A DNA stretch of 64,000 nt from Cauispirillum nitrogeniifigens (GCF_049800675.1 NZ_JBLOOT010000003.1:186001-250000); one strand, 5' to 3'; counted from the first letter of the stretch, positions 17,484 to 27,022 are shown. The notes: generated from the letters alone by a model not told the origin. Made by a program: numbers and translations.

Positions 17484-19343
17484 TCAGGCGAGTTCCGCCG
17501 GCGGCACCAGATCCTCCTCCACATGCAGCGGCAGGCTGACGGTGAAGGTGGTCCCCTGCCCGACGACCGACTCCACGGCGATGGTCCCGTTGTAGGTCGC
17601 CACAATGTCCGAGCAGATGGACAGCCCCATGCCAGTGCCCTGCGAGCCGTCGGCGCGGGCCGAGAAGTAGGGATCAAAGATGCGGGCGACGATGTCGGCG
17701 GGAATGCCGACGCCGGTGTCGGCGAAGCGCAGCAGGACGCGGCCGTCCTCCACCGTTCCGGTGACGGTCAGCGTGCCGCCGCGGGGCATGGCGTGCAGGG
17801 CGTTCTGCATCATGTTGATGGCGACCATGCGCAGTTCCGGCCCGGTCATCCACACGCAGGCTCCGCCCGGCGGCGGCGCGACGGTCAGGGTCACGCCGGT
17901 GACGCGGGCCTCGTAGGACAGCAGGGCCTCCACATCGGCCAGGGCGGCGGCCACGGGCACCGCCTCCGGCCCCATTGTCGGCAGGTGGGCGAGGTCCAGC
18001 AAGCGGTCGGTGACACCCAGGCAGCGCTCGATCTCGTCGCGCATGATGGCGAGGTAACGGGCCAGCTCCGGGTCGGCCACGTCGCCCCGGCGGACGATGC
18101 CCTCCAGGGTCAGGCGGATGGCGACCAGGGGATTGCGCACCTCGTGGGCGACGCCGGTTGCCAGTTCGGCGACCTCGGACATGCGCTGGCCGTGGGACAC
18201 TTCCACGTCGGCGCTCATGTCACGGATGCTTTCGACGATCAGGTCGCGCGGCACTCCGTTATCGCCCGGCACGGTGATGCGGGCGGCGGTGATCTCTGCG
18301 AAGTAGGTCGAGCCGTCGGCGCGGACATGCTGGTGCACCGCCTTGATCGGCCCGGCTCCGGGTTTGAGGACGTGCAGGGGGCACGTCACCACGGTGGCGG
18401 CACAGGCCCGTTCGCGGTGGTGGCTGGACAGGTAGCACGGCTTGCCCACGGCGCTGCCGGGCGGCACCTGGAGCTGGTCGCAGTACGCCTTGTTGGCGGC
18501 GACGATGGCGAAGCCGGTGTCGAGTACCCGCACGCCATCGGGAATGCCGTCGATCAGCGCCTGAAGGAAGGCGTCGCGGCGGCGCAGGGCGTCCACCGAC
18601 TGTTCCAGGGACGCCGCCATCTTGTTGAAGGTCGCGCCCAGGCGGCCGATCTCGTCGCCGCCGCGCGCCGGGACGCGGGCCGACAGGTCGCCGCTGGCCA
18701 AGGCATCGCTGGCCGCCACCAGCGTTTCCACCGGCCGCACCACCAGGGAGCGCAGCAGCAGGTAGAGCAGCGCCAGCGTCAGCACCAGCACCGCCAGCCC
18801 GGACGCCGCCAGCGACAGGGCGCCGCCCATGGCCTTGCTGGTCAGCGCCTCGGCGTCATAGTCGACGAACAGGATGCCGTTGATGGGGTTGTCGGCGATC
18901 TCGCCATGGCACTGCACGCACTGTGGCTTGTTGGCCACCGGGTTGACGCTGCGCAGCACCGGGCGGCCCTTGCCATCGGTCAGGAACCGGGTGTGTTCGT
19001 TCAGGGGCTCGTCGGGCATCATGGTGCCCAGCAGGTCCGGGTCGCTGGCGAAGCGGATCTCCCGCGACGGGTCGAGCAGCATGACGTCGGCCACGCTCGG
19101 CAGTTCGCCCAGACGGCTGATGATGGCCTGCAAGCCGTCAATGTCGCGCTTGAGCATCGCGTTTTCCAGCGATGCCTGGAGCAGCCGGTTGATGTGCAAC
19201 GAGGCTTCCGAGCGCTCGTCCTCAAGCTGGGCGCGATACAGGCCCACGAACAGCACCAGGAACACCGCCGAGGCCGTCATCAGCACGGCGGCGACCACGA
19301 CCATCAAGCGGCGAGACAGGCTGCCTGCCAACCACCCCTGCAT
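17484..19343 (-). CDS. Sensor histidine kinase with periplasmic haem-binding CxxCH motif
   Basis: A 619-residue membrane kinase. Order: transmembrane helix at about 12-35; periplasmic domain at 36-168 containing CVQCH (C142, C145, H146), the c-type haem attachment motif; transmembrane helix at about 171-197; HAMP at about 198-250; PAS at about 255-380; HisKA with H400 in GVAHEVRNP; HATPase with DTGVGIP and GTGMGLSI. The PAS domain carries a Cys/His set (C303, H308, H309, C314, C321) seen in metal- or redox-binding PAS domains. Haem attachment and redox sensing are inferences from these motifs. No response regulator gene is adjacent. A downstream link to pcs is possible by position only; a repeat element separates them. 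Confidence 0.88.
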   Translation of the reverse strand: MQGWLAGSLSRRLMVVVAAVLMTASAVFLVLFVGLYRAQLEDERSEASLHINRLLQASLENAMLKRDIDGLQAIISRLGELPSVADVMLLDPSREIRFASDPDLLGTMMPDEPLNEHTRFLTDGKGRPVLRSVNPVANKPQCVQCHGEIADNPINGILFVDYDAEALTSKAMGGALSLAASGLAVLVLTLALLYLLLRSLVVRPVETLVAASDALASGDLSARVPARGGDEIGRLGATFNKMAASLEQSVDALRRRDAFLQALIDGIPDGVRVLDTGFAIVAANKAYCDQLQVPPGSAVGKPCYLSSHHRERACAATVVTCPLHVLKPGAGPIKAVHQHVRADGSTYFAEITAARITVPGDNGVPRDLIVESIRDMSADVEVSHGQRMSEVAELATGVAHEVRNPLVAIRLTLEGIVRRGDVADPELARYLAIMRDEIERCLGVTDRLLDLAHLPTMGPEAVPVAAALADVEALLSYEARVTGVTLTVAPPPGGACVWMTGPELRMVAINMMQNALHAMPRGGTLTVTGTVEDGRVLLRFADTGVGIPADIVARIFDPYFSARADGSQGTGMGLSICSDIVATYNGTIAVESVVGQGTTFTVSLPLHVEEDLVPPAELA

Positions 19344-19410
19344 GAAGAAACGTCCCCTTATAAGGCATTCTCAAGCGCACTATAGCGCCAGAAGGACCGC
19401 ATGCCACGCA

Positions 19411-20331
19411 TTACCGCGCGGCGGGGGGCCGCACGGTGGCCAGGGCGATGCCCAGGAAGATCAGGCCCAGCCCGACCCCGTGGAACCAGCGCACCGCCTC
19501 GCCCAGCAGGGCGGCGGCCAGGGCGGCGGTGAACAGCGGCACCAGATTGGTGTAGAACCCGGCGATGTTGGCACCGACCTTGGCGACGCCGTAGTTCCAC
19601 GCGAAGTAGGCACCCAGCGACGCCGCGAGCGCCGTGTAGACGATGATCCCCGCCGAACCCCAGGTCAGCGGCACCTGCCCGCCGCCAAGCGCGATGTCGC
19701 CGGCATAGCACAGGCTGACCACCACCAGCCCGGTGGCGATCTGCACGGTCAGGAACACCGGCCCGCCGACCTGCGGCGGCCAGCGGCGCAGCAGCACCGA
19801 GAACAGACCCCAGGCCAGCACCGCCACGACCATCAGCACGTCGCCCTGGTGCAGTTCCAGCCCGGCCAGCGCCCCCAGGTCGCCACGGGCGATGACCAGC
19901 GCCACGCCGGCAAAGGACGCCACCAGTCCCAGGCTGCGCCACAGCCCCAGCGGCTCGCGCAGGACGATCAGCGACAGCACCATGATGATCAGCGGCATGA
20001 CCGACCCGACCAGGGTGGCGTTGATCGCCTCCGTCGTTTGCAGCGCCATGTAGAGGAAGGTGTTGTAGGCCCCCACCGACAGGGTGCCGAGGATGAACAT
20101 CCGGCCCAGGTGGCGCCGGATCACCGGCCAGGCGGCCAGGGTGTCGGCCAGGGTGAACGGCAAAAGCACCAGCAGCGCCAGCAGCCAGCGCCAAAACGCC
20201 AGGGCGAAGGGGCTCATGTCGCCCATGGCCACGCGCCCGGCCACCGCGTTGCCCGCCCAGAACAGCGGCGGCAGCACCAGGATGACGTAGGGCGAGGTGA
20301 CGAAGCGGTTCAGGAGCGACGGCTGGGACAT
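19411..20331 (-). CDS. EamA/DMT-family permease
   Basis: A 306-residue inner-membrane protein with ten hydrophobic helices arranged as two EamA repeats. The first repeat includes PPLFWAGNAVAGR and the second ends with GEAVRWFHGVGLGLIFLGIAL, both typical of the drug/metabolite transporter superfamily. The substrate is unknown; members export amino acids, nucleotides or other metabolites. It is transcribed separately from the kinase downstream, with a 67-bp gap, and divergently from the HIT gene. Confidence 0.88.
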   Translation of the reverse strand: MSQPSLLNRFVTSPYVILVLPPLFWAGNAVAGRVAMGDMSPFALAFWRWLLALLVLLPFTLADTLAAWPVIRRHLGRMFILGTLSVGAYNTFLYMALQTTEAINATLVGSVMPLIIMVLSLIVLREPLGLWRSLGLVASFAGVALVIARGDLGALAGLELHQGDVLMVVAVLAWGLFSVLLRRWPPQVGGPVFLTVQIATGLVVVSLCYAGDIALGGGQVPLTWGSAGIIVYTALAASLGAYFAWNYGVAKVGANIAGFYTNLVPLFTAALAAALLGEAVRWFHGVGLGLIFLGIALATVRPPAAR

Positions 20332-20497
20332 GCGGACCCTGTGGTGACGGCGGGGGTGGCGGCAGGTGGTGGCGGTTCGTCAGCATACCGACTGAACCCC
20401 GTTCGGCGGGAACCCTACCCCGTCAGGCGACCCGTGACAACGGCGGTGCCTTGGGCCTAGCATCGCCGTCCCGATTCCAGGCCCGAGGACTCGCGCC

Positions 20498-20959
20498 ATG
20501 AGCCGCCCCGACACCTCCCGCTTCGCCCTGCATCCGCAGCTTGAGAAGGACACCGTGGAGGTGGCCCGCTGGCCCCTTTGCCGGGTCCTGCTGATGAACG
20601 ACCGCACCTATCCGTGGCTCATCCTGGTGCCGCAGCGCGCCGACATCACCGAAATGCACCACCTGGAGCCCGAGGACCGCACCCGCCTGATGCACGAGAT
20701 GGCGCTCGCCGCGCGCCTGCTGGAGGGGGCGACCAAGGCGCACAAGATCAACGTCGCCGCCCTGGGCAACATGGTGCCGCAGTTGCACGTCCACGTCATC
20801 GCCCGCTTCACGGAAGACCCCGCCTGGCCCCGGCCGGTGTGGGGCGTCCGCCCGGCGGAGCCCTATGACGAGGCCAGCCTGTCGCACACCCTGCGGCTTC
20901 TGCGCGAGTTCATGACCCCGCCCCGCCCGGACGCGCCCGGCAAGCCGAGGACCGTGTGA
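20498..20959 (+). CDS. HIT-family nucleotide-binding protein
   Basis: A 153-residue protein with the histidine-triad region PQLHVHVIARF near residue 95, preceded by NVAALGNMV. In this branch the first position of the HxHxH triad is Gln, which is common among COG0537 proteins. The family hydrolyses nucleoside phosphoramidates or dinucleotides; the exact substrate is unknown. The stop overlaps the start of the next gene by one base, so the two are probably co-transcribed. Confidence 0.87.
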   Translation: MSRPDTSRFALHPQLEKDTVEVARWPLCRVLLMNDRTYPWLILVPQRADITEMHHLEPEDRTRLMHEMALAARLLEGATKAHKINVAALGNMVPQLHVHVIARFTEDPAWPRPVWGVRPAEPYDEASLSHTLRLLREFMTPPRPDAPGKPRTV

Positions 20960-21507
20960 TGTACCGCTGGCTTCTGGCCCTGCTGCTGCTGATGACGGCG
21001 GTGCCCGCCGCCCTGGCCCAGGAGGCGAGAACCTTCGCCGAGAAGGGTTTCGGCTACACCCTGGCCTATCCCGGCACCTGGAGCGCCGACCGGCCGGGCG
21101 ACTTCGCCCTGGTCCTGCGGCCGCCGGCGGAACTGGCGGGCGGCCCGGTGGCGGTGTCCATCGAGAACGTCCGCCAGCCCGACGACGGCGGCGTCATGGG
21201 CGGCATCGACGCCCTGGCCGAGCGCTATCTGGCCGAGGTCCGCGACCGCGCCACCCAGATCGAGATCCATCGGCAGGCGCCGTTCCGCTGGGATGCCGGC
21301 GGCAGCACCGTGTTGATCGGCCAGCAGATCGTCGCCGACTTCACACGCGACGGCCTGCCCTATCGCCAGTGGGCGGTGTTCCTGCCCAGCCCCCTGGGGC
21401 CGGTGGCCCACGTCTGGCTGTTCACCGCACCGCAGAGCCTGTTCACCGAGTGGCGCACCGCGGCCGAAGACATCCTGCGCAGCCTCCGCCCCCTGCCGGC
21501 GCAGTGA
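20959..21507 (+). CDS. Secreted protein of unknown function, PsbP/DcrB-like
   Basis: A 182-residue protein with a standard signal peptide (MYRW, a leucine-rich core, AALAQ cleavage near residue 21). The mature part opens with FAEKGFGYTLAYPGTW, a pattern shared by PsbP-like and DcrB-like periplasmic proteins. An in-frame GTG at 20956 directly precedes the ATG; the ATG at 20959 is preferred. It lies in an apparent operon with the HIT gene, one base overlapping. Confidence 0.65.
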   Translation: MYRWLLALLLLMTAVPAALAQEARTFAEKGFGYTLAYPGTWSADRPGDFALVLRPPAELAGGPVAVSIENVRQPDDGGVMGGIDALAERYLAEVRDRATQIEIHRQAPFRWDAGGSTVLIGQQIVADFTRDGLPYRQWAVFLPSPLGPVAHVWLFTAPQSLFTEWRTAAEDILRSLRPLPAQ

Positions 21508-21566
21508 TCCCCCGCACCTCCGTTGGCGTAGACAGTGCTCCAAGGGACCTGCGGGAGGGGAGAGAC

Positions 21567-22928
21567 ATGAACGAGCGGCCGGTCGTGGTGTGGTTCCGCA
21601 CCGACCTGCGCACCGACGACCACCCGGCGCTGAACGCGGCGGCGGCCGCCGGGGCGCCGGTCGTGGCGCTGTACGTGCTGGACGATGCCCAGGATGGGCG
21701 ACCGCTGGGCGGGGCCTCGCGCTGGTGGCTGCACCACGCGCTGGCGTCCCTGCGCGACGGGCTGGCCCGCCTGGGCGTGCCGCTGGTGCTGCGGCGCGGT
21801 CCGGCGGTGACGGTAGTGCCGGCGGTGGTGGCCGAGGTCGACGCGGCGGCCGTCCACTGGAACCGGGGGGCCACGCCCTTCCAGCGCGCCACCGACACCG
21901 CCGTGGCCGCCCTCCTGGGCGAGCGCGCACGGCTGGCCGCCGCCGACCTGATCGCCGAGCCTGCGGCCCTGCGCACCGGCGGCGGGCAGCCCTACCGGGT
22001 GTTCACGCCGTTCTGGAAAACCCTGGCCCGCGACCACGCCCCACCGCCGCCGCAGGCCGCCCCGGAGCGCCTGCGGAGCATGGCCGCGCCGCCGCCGGGC
22101 GACCGGCTGGAGGACTGGGGCCTGACCCCCAGCCACCCCGACTGGGCCGGCGGCCTCCGCGAGACATGGCGTCCCGGAGAGGCCGGCGCCATGGCCCTGC
22201 TGGAGGCTTTCCTCGGCACCGCCGTCGACCGCTATGCCACGCGGCGCGACTACCCCGCCGAGGCCGGAACGTCGCGCCTGTCGCCGCACCTGCGTTTCGG
22301 CGAGATCTCCGTGCGGCGCCTGTGGCACATGGCCCAGGCGCTGGCCGGTGACGCGGCGGCGGCGTTCCTGCGCGAGGTCGGCTGGCGCGAGTTCAACCAT
22401 CACCTTCTGTTCCAGCAGCCGGCCCTGCACGACGTGCCGCTGCGGCGGGAATTCAACGACTTTCCCTGGCGCGAGGACACTGCCGCCTTCAAGGCCTGGC
22501 GCGAAGGCCGCACCGGCTTCCCCATCGTCGACGCCGGCATGCGCGAGTTGTGGCGGACGGGGTGGATGCACAACCGTATGCGCATGATCGCCGCGTCCTT
22601 CCTGGTCAAGGACCTGCTGGTGCCATGGCAGTGGGGCGAGCGCTGGTTCTGGGACACCCTCGTCGACGCCTGCCCGGCCAACAACCCCGGAAGCTGGCAG
22701 TGGGTCGCCGGCTGCGGCAGCGACGCCGCCCCCTACTTCCGCGTCTTCAACCCCACGCTCCAGGGGGAAAAGTTCGACCCGCGCGGCGCCTACGTCCGCA
22801 AGTGGGTGCCCGAGGCGGCCGACGGCGCCGGCCTGTTCAGCACCTACCCCGCTCCCATGGTCGACCACAACACCGCCCGCCGCCGGGCGCTGGTGGCGTA
22901 TGAGGACATGAACAAAAGCCGAAGCTAG
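21567..22928 (+). CDS. phrB: Deoxyribodipyrimidine photolyase
   Basis: A 453-residue photolyase/cryptochrome protein. The N-terminal antenna-binding domain opens with VVVWFRTDLRTDDHPAL; the C-terminal FAD domain has TSRLSPHLRFGEIS, the REVGWREFNHHLL segment and the signature WQWVAGCGSDAAPYFRVFNP. It repairs cyclobutane pyrimidine dimers using blue light. The ATG is preceded by GGGAGGGGAGAG. It follows the secreted-protein gene after 59 bp. The length is normal for the class I CPD type. Confidence 0.95.
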   Translation: MNERPVVVWFRTDLRTDDHPALNAAAAAGAPVVALYVLDDAQDGRPLGGASRWWLHHALASLRDGLARLGVPLVLRRGPAVTVVPAVVAEVDAAAVHWNRGATPFQRATDTAVAALLGERARLAAADLIAEPAALRTGGGQPYRVFTPFWKTLARDHAPPPPQAAPERLRSMAAPPPGDRLEDWGLTPSHPDWAGGLRETWRPGEAGAMALLEAFLGTAVDRYATRRDYPAEAGTSRLSPHLRFGEISVRRLWHMAQALAGDAAAAFLREVGWREFNHHLLFQQPALHDVPLRREFNDFPWREDTAAFKAWREGRTGFPIVDAGMRELWRTGWMHNRMRMIAASFLVKDLLVPWQWGERWFWDTLVDACPANNPGSWQWVAGCGSDAAPYFRVFNPTLQGEKFDPRGAYVRKWVPEAADGAGLFSTYPAPMVDHNTARRRALVAYEDMNKSRS

Positions 22929-22970
22929 GCACAGGGATCCGGGGCCGGCGCTCGGTCTGACCTGCGCGTC

Positions 22971-23096
22971 GAACCACCAAGACACAAAGGCACCAAGAGA
23001 GGGAGGATGCGGCGTCGCAGGCGGAAAACCTTAGATCGAGTTTTCCTGCGCTGCGCGCCGCACGTTCAACCTCTTAGTGTCTTGGTGCCTTGGTCG
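22971..23096 (+). repeat. 126-bp dispersed repeat element, copy 2
   Basis: This is the inverse-orientation copy of the element at 17348-17474, about 90% identical across its length including the interior GGCGGAAA...TTAGATCG region. The left end reads GAACCACCAAGACACAAAGG and the right end is its imperfect complement. It lies between the convergent ends of phrB and the TipN-like gene, so it may also act as a hairpin terminator. Confidence 0.85.
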
Positions 23097-23139
23097 TCAG
23101 CCCGGCGTCGGCAGACTTCCGCGACGAACCACGCCTTTT

Positions 23140-25707
23140 CTACTTGCTGGCGGCCGAAGCCCCACTCCCGCCCCGGCCGACGGAGCGGGCGAGGACCATG
23201 TACAGGCGGCCCATGTCGGAGCTGGTGAAGACCGCCGTCAGGATGTCGGCGCGGTCGTTGGCGCGGGCCGCCCGCATCAGCGCCTCGTACTCGCTCATGT
23301 AGCGTTCGGCGTAGGCACGGAACTCGCCGTTCTGGGCGAACAGCTTCTTGACGGCGGCGGACTGGTTGCGGGTGATGGTCTTGGCGGCGTGGTGCAGAAA
23401 GACGTTCTGTTCGCCCTTGTAGTAGCGGCGCCACAGGTCTTCCTCGACCGCCGGAGTAAACAGGCGGGCGATGTCCACGGCGGTGGCCTGGAGGCGTTCC
23501 AGCACATAGGACGTCTCGGTCAGGAACTTCTGCACGTCGATGCTGTCGCGCACCGTGTGGAGGTCCTTGGCGCGCTGCTCGGCCGCCTTGATCAAGGCGA
23601 TGATCTGCTCGGCGTGGCGGGCCAGTTCGGCGACCGCCTTGCGGGCGTTGTCGACGCCCCGCTTGCCGGCGGCATCGAGGAGTTCGGTGTGGTGTTCGAG
23701 CGCCCCGGCGGCCTCGTCGACCCCGGCGCGGGCCAGGGCGGCGGCGCGTTCGAGGCCGTGGAAGCGGGACTCCAGTTCGTCGGCGCGCTCGGCCATGGCG
23801 CCGCCGGCATGCACGGCGGTGGCCTCGAACACCTCGGCGGCGAGGCGCAGGCGCTCGCCAGCGCGGTTGACCTCGCCAGCGCCGCGCGACACGCCGTCCT
23901 CGAAGCGGATGAGCAGGGAGTCGAGCTGGTCGCGCAGCCCCTCCGCCTTGTCGAAGGCGCCATCGGCGGCGGCGGCCAGTCCGTTGGCCTCGCCGCGCAG
24001 TTCGTCGGCCAGACTGGTCAGCGCCTGGACCGTGTCGTTGGCGAGGTTGGCGATGCGGTCACCGGCATTGGAGAAATCGCCGATGGCGGCACGCACCGCC
24101 TGACGGCCATCCTCCATGTCGGCGCGTGCCTGGGCGACCCGGCCCATGGCCCCCTCGACCGACCGCTCCACGGCCAGCCCGGCATCCTGAAGAGCCGTGA
24201 CCACGCCCTTGACCTCGCCGGTGCCGGCCTTCAGGCCCTCGGACACCGTCTCGATCTCGACCACCGCGCGGGCGGTGGTGCGGGTGATGTCGATGGCGTT
24301 GCGGCTGAACAGTTCGGCCAGATGGCGGATGCGCTCGGCGGCACGCTCGGAGGTCTGGTGGATGGCCTGGCTCTGCTCGTCCAGGGCCAGCCCGGTGCCG
24401 CGCACCTGCTCGCCCAGCGACTTGACCGACTGCTCCAGGCCGCGCGCCTGGGTGTGCAGCATGCGGCGGACGTTTTCGCCCTGGGCCACCGTGTCGCGGA
24501 TGGCGGCGGCGGCCACGCGGGCGCCCTCCAGCGCCTCGGCGGAGGCATCGCGGAAGGCGTTGAAGTCGCCCAGGGCGGCGGCGGTGGCGGCGTCCAGTTC
24601 CTGGGCGGCGGCGTGGCCCGTCTCGGCGACGCGCCGATTGATCTCCTCCAGGGCGGCGGCGCGGCGGGTCACGCCCTCGGCCAGCGCCGTGACCTGCTCC
24701 AGCGACCCGCGCAGGTCGGCGGCGAGCACGGCGGCGCGGCTGGAGATCTTTTCCTTCTCCTCGCGCAACTGCGCGGTCTGGCGGGCCAGGGAGTCGACGC
24801 TGGCCCCGACCTTGGCCGACAGGGCCTCGGCGGCGGCGGTGAAAGCCTGGGTGGTGGCCGTGGCGTTCTCCAGCAGGCTGGCCTGGCGGGTGACGACGAC
24901 CTCGGTGGCCTCGACCTGCCGGGCAACGATGCCGGCGGCCTTGGACAGCCCCTCGGCATGGCCGCGCAGCACGGTGCCCAGGCGGTCGGCTTCGCGCCCG
25001 GCGCGCTCGGTGGCGCCTTCCAGGGCGGTCTGCTGGCGGCCCAGGGCCTGCTCCATGTCGCGCGACAGGATGGAGGCACGCTCGGCCACCTCGCTCAGGC
25101 CGCCAACGCGTTCGGCCACGGCCTTGAGGCTTTCCGCCGTCTCGCCGCCCATGGCGGCGTTGAGGCTGCGCAGCTCGGCCGTCTCGCGGATCAGCAACTG
25201 ACGCAGCGCCTCGGCATGGGAGCCGGCCTCGCGGGTGGCCTGGGCCAGTTCGCGGGTCTGGGCACGCAGGGAGTCGGAGATGGTGGCGATGCGGCCCTCG
25301 GCAGCCTCGGCCGGGTAGGTCAGCAGGGCCAGGTGGCGGCGCAGGGCCTCGGCCTCCGAGCGCAGCAGGGCGCCACGCTCGGCGAAGGCGACGATCAGCC
25401 AGACGAACGCCAGCGGCGCGAACACCGCCCCCGTCAGGCCCGCCACCTCAAGCGGTTGCAGGGCCAGCAGCCCGGCCGGACCGACGACCAGCGCCCCATA
25501 GGCCGCCACCGCCGCCAGCCAGCCGGCGCTCACCACGCCGCCGACGACGGTGCCGCGCGCCGGCCGCTGCGGCTCCAGCGGCTGGATGCCGCCGGTGGTC
25601 CAGTCGGCCTGCGCAGCGCCGTCCCCGACCGGCCGCGCCCGGCCGTCGCGGTTGAACTGGACGAGCGTCGGTTGCGGGGTGGTCCCGCCGCGCACATCGT
25701 CTGCCAT
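23140..25707 (-). CDS. Large membrane-anchored coiled-coil protein, TipN-like
   Basis: An 855-residue protein. Residues 1-50 are polar; two hydrophobic helices lie at about 55-105 (WLAAVAAYGALVV and GAVFAPLAFVWLIVAF). Residues about 110-740 are Ala/Glu/Arg-rich heptad repeats with no globular motif. The last 110 residues form a more conserved-looking domain with EDLWRRYYKGEQNVFLHH and YMSEYEALMRAAR. This architecture and length match the Caulobacter polarity factor TipN, which marks the new cell pole. Assignment rests on architecture, not alignment, so it is tentative. The start is placed at the ATG preceded by AGGACA. Confidence 0.6.
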   Translation of the reverse strand: MADDVRGGTTPQPTLVQFNRDGRARPVGDGAAQADWTTGGIQPLEPQRPARGTVVGGVVSAGWLAAVAAYGALVVGPAGLLALQPLEVAGLTGAVFAPLAFVWLIVAFAERGALLRSEAEALRRHLALLTYPAEAAEGRIATISDSLRAQTRELAQATREAGSHAEALRQLLIRETAELRSLNAAMGGETAESLKAVAERVGGLSEVAERASILSRDMEQALGRQQTALEGATERAGREADRLGTVLRGHAEGLSKAAGIVARQVEATEVVVTRQASLLENATATTQAFTAAAEALSAKVGASVDSLARQTAQLREEKEKISSRAAVLAADLRGSLEQVTALAEGVTRRAAALEEINRRVAETGHAAAQELDAATAAALGDFNAFRDASAEALEGARVAAAAIRDTVAQGENVRRMLHTQARGLEQSVKSLGEQVRGTGLALDEQSQAIHQTSERAAERIRHLAELFSRNAIDITRTTARAVVEIETVSEGLKAGTGEVKGVVTALQDAGLAVERSVEGAMGRVAQARADMEDGRQAVRAAIGDFSNAGDRIANLANDTVQALTSLADELRGEANGLAAAADGAFDKAEGLRDQLDSLLIRFEDGVSRGAGEVNRAGERLRLAAEVFEATAVHAGGAMAERADELESRFHGLERAAALARAGVDEAAGALEHHTELLDAAGKRGVDNARKAVAELARHAEQIIALIKAAEQRAKDLHTVRDSIDVQKFLTETSYVLERLQATAVDIARLFTPAVEEDLWRRYYKGEQNVFLHHAAKTITRNQSAAVKKLFAQNGEFRAYAERYMSEYEALMRAARANDRADILTAVFTSSDMGRLYMVLARSVGRGGSGASAASK

Positions 25708-25846
25708 GGTGAGCTGTCCTTTTGCGCCCCTGAGCACGAAAGAGTGGAGCATAGCCGACAGGGGCGGCGCCGTCATCCGCCGCTCATCGTGCCCGCTCCA
25801 TCTGCTGCCCGAGCCGCGCCGGCTGGCCCGACGCTATGGCCGGACG

Positions 25847-27022
25847 CTACGGCCGCACGGTGCCGCTGTTTGCCGCCCTGGCGACGGGATGGCTCCTGCG
25901 GCGGGGATGGGCGGCCATGGCTTCCTCGTACACTGCCAGAAGAGGCTCAACTCCTCCGGCCGACAGGGCCTCGTAGCGCCGCCGGCCCTTGGCGCCCAGT
26001 GCCGGGGCATGCTCCAGCGCCTCGTGCAGGGCGTGGGCCAGGGCGGCGCGGTGGCCGGGGTCGACCAGGATGCCGGCATCGCCGACCACCTCCGGCAGCC
26101 CGCCGACGCGGCTGGCGACCACGGCGGCGCCGCAGGCCATGCCCTCCAGCGCGGCGCGGCCGAAGGGTTCGGCCCACAGCGACGGGAGCACCACCACCGC
26201 CGCCTCGCGCATGGCCTGGAGAACCTCGGCATGCGGCACATGCGGCAGGTGGACCAGCCAGGGCGGAGCATCGCGCAGCCGCGTGCGGAAGGGGCCATCG
26301 CCGATGAGGGTGATCGGCGCCTCCGGCCCCAGGCGTCGGGCCACCGGCAGCAGGTCGGCCAGCCCCTTCTCCTCGACCAGCCGGCCGGCATAGACGATGC
26401 CCGAGCGCCGGCCGATACCGACGCCGGGATCCTCGGCCAGCAGGTTGGGCACCACCCGCACCCGCGCCGGATCGATGGCGGCGGCCAGGGCATCGCGGAG
26501 ATAGGCCGACGGAGTGATGAAGCGCGTCACGCCGTCCAGGGCGCCGCTCCACCGCAGCAGCGCCGTGGCGGCCATCGCGCCGGCCGTCGCCAGCCGGCTG
26601 CCCCGCCAGCACCCCAGGCTCAGGCACGACGGCCCCCGGCACCGCCCCTTGCCCGGCCGCCACAGGGTTCCCGCCGGGCAGACCAGCCGATGGTTGCGCA
26701 GGGTATGGACCACCGGCAGGCCGCTGCCGACGGCGGCCTTGAGGACGGCGGCGGAGCCCGCCGGGAAGACGTTCTGCACGTGGATCAGGTCGGCCGGCAC
26801 CTCCGTCAGCCGCTGGCGCAGCGCCTGCGCCGCGCGGTCGTTCCACAGCGCCTCCAGGCCGGCGCCGTCTGGCAGCGGGCCGAAGATGAGGGGATCGACG
26901 ATCACTCCGGCCTCGCGCAGGCGGACGACCTCGGCCTCCACGGACACGTCCTCCCCGCCGGGCTGGCGGTAGCGGGCGTGGACCATCAGGACGCGGAGGG
27001 AACCAGGCGGCGGGGCGGACAT
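25847..27022 (-). CDS. Glycosyltransferase family 4 protein
   Basis: A 391-residue GT-B enzyme: N-terminal domain with VLMVHARYRQPGGEDVSVEAE, and C-terminal nucleotide-sugar domain with GIVYAGRLVEEKGLADLL and the EPFGRAALEGMACGAAVVAS motif containing the E-x7-E pair. A Cys-rich stretch (CPAGTLWRPGKGRC...CWRGS) is common in this branch. It is the last gene of a five-gene minus-strand polysaccharide operon and overlaps the end of the preceding GT9 gene by 37 bp. The sugar transferred is unknown. Confidence 0.88.
   Translation of the reverse strand: MSAPPPGSLRVLMVHARYRQPGGEDVSVEAEVVRLREAGVIVDPLIFGPLPDGAGLEALWNDRAAQALRQRLTEVPADLIHVQNVFPAGSAAVLKAAVGSGLPVVHTLRNHRLVCPAGTLWRPGKGRCRGPSCLSLGCWRGSRLATAGAMAATALLRWSGALDGVTRFITPSAYLRDALAAAIDPARVRVVPNLLAEDPGVGIGRRSGIVYAGRLVEEKGLADLLPVARRLGPEAPITLIGDGPFRTRLRDAPPWLVHLPHVPHAEVLQAMREAAVVVLPSLWAEPFGRAALEGMACGAAVVASRVGGLPEVVGDAGILVDPGHRAALAHALHEALEHAPALGAKGRRRYEALSAGGVEPLLAVYEEAMAAHPRRRSHPVARAANSGTVRP

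Noticed and set aside
23077..26307. A 1076-codon open frame on the plus strand opposite the coiled-coil gene
   Set aside because: Composition is repetitive and no domain is seen; it is a shadow of the Ala/Glu-rich minus-strand gene and runs across a gene boundary.
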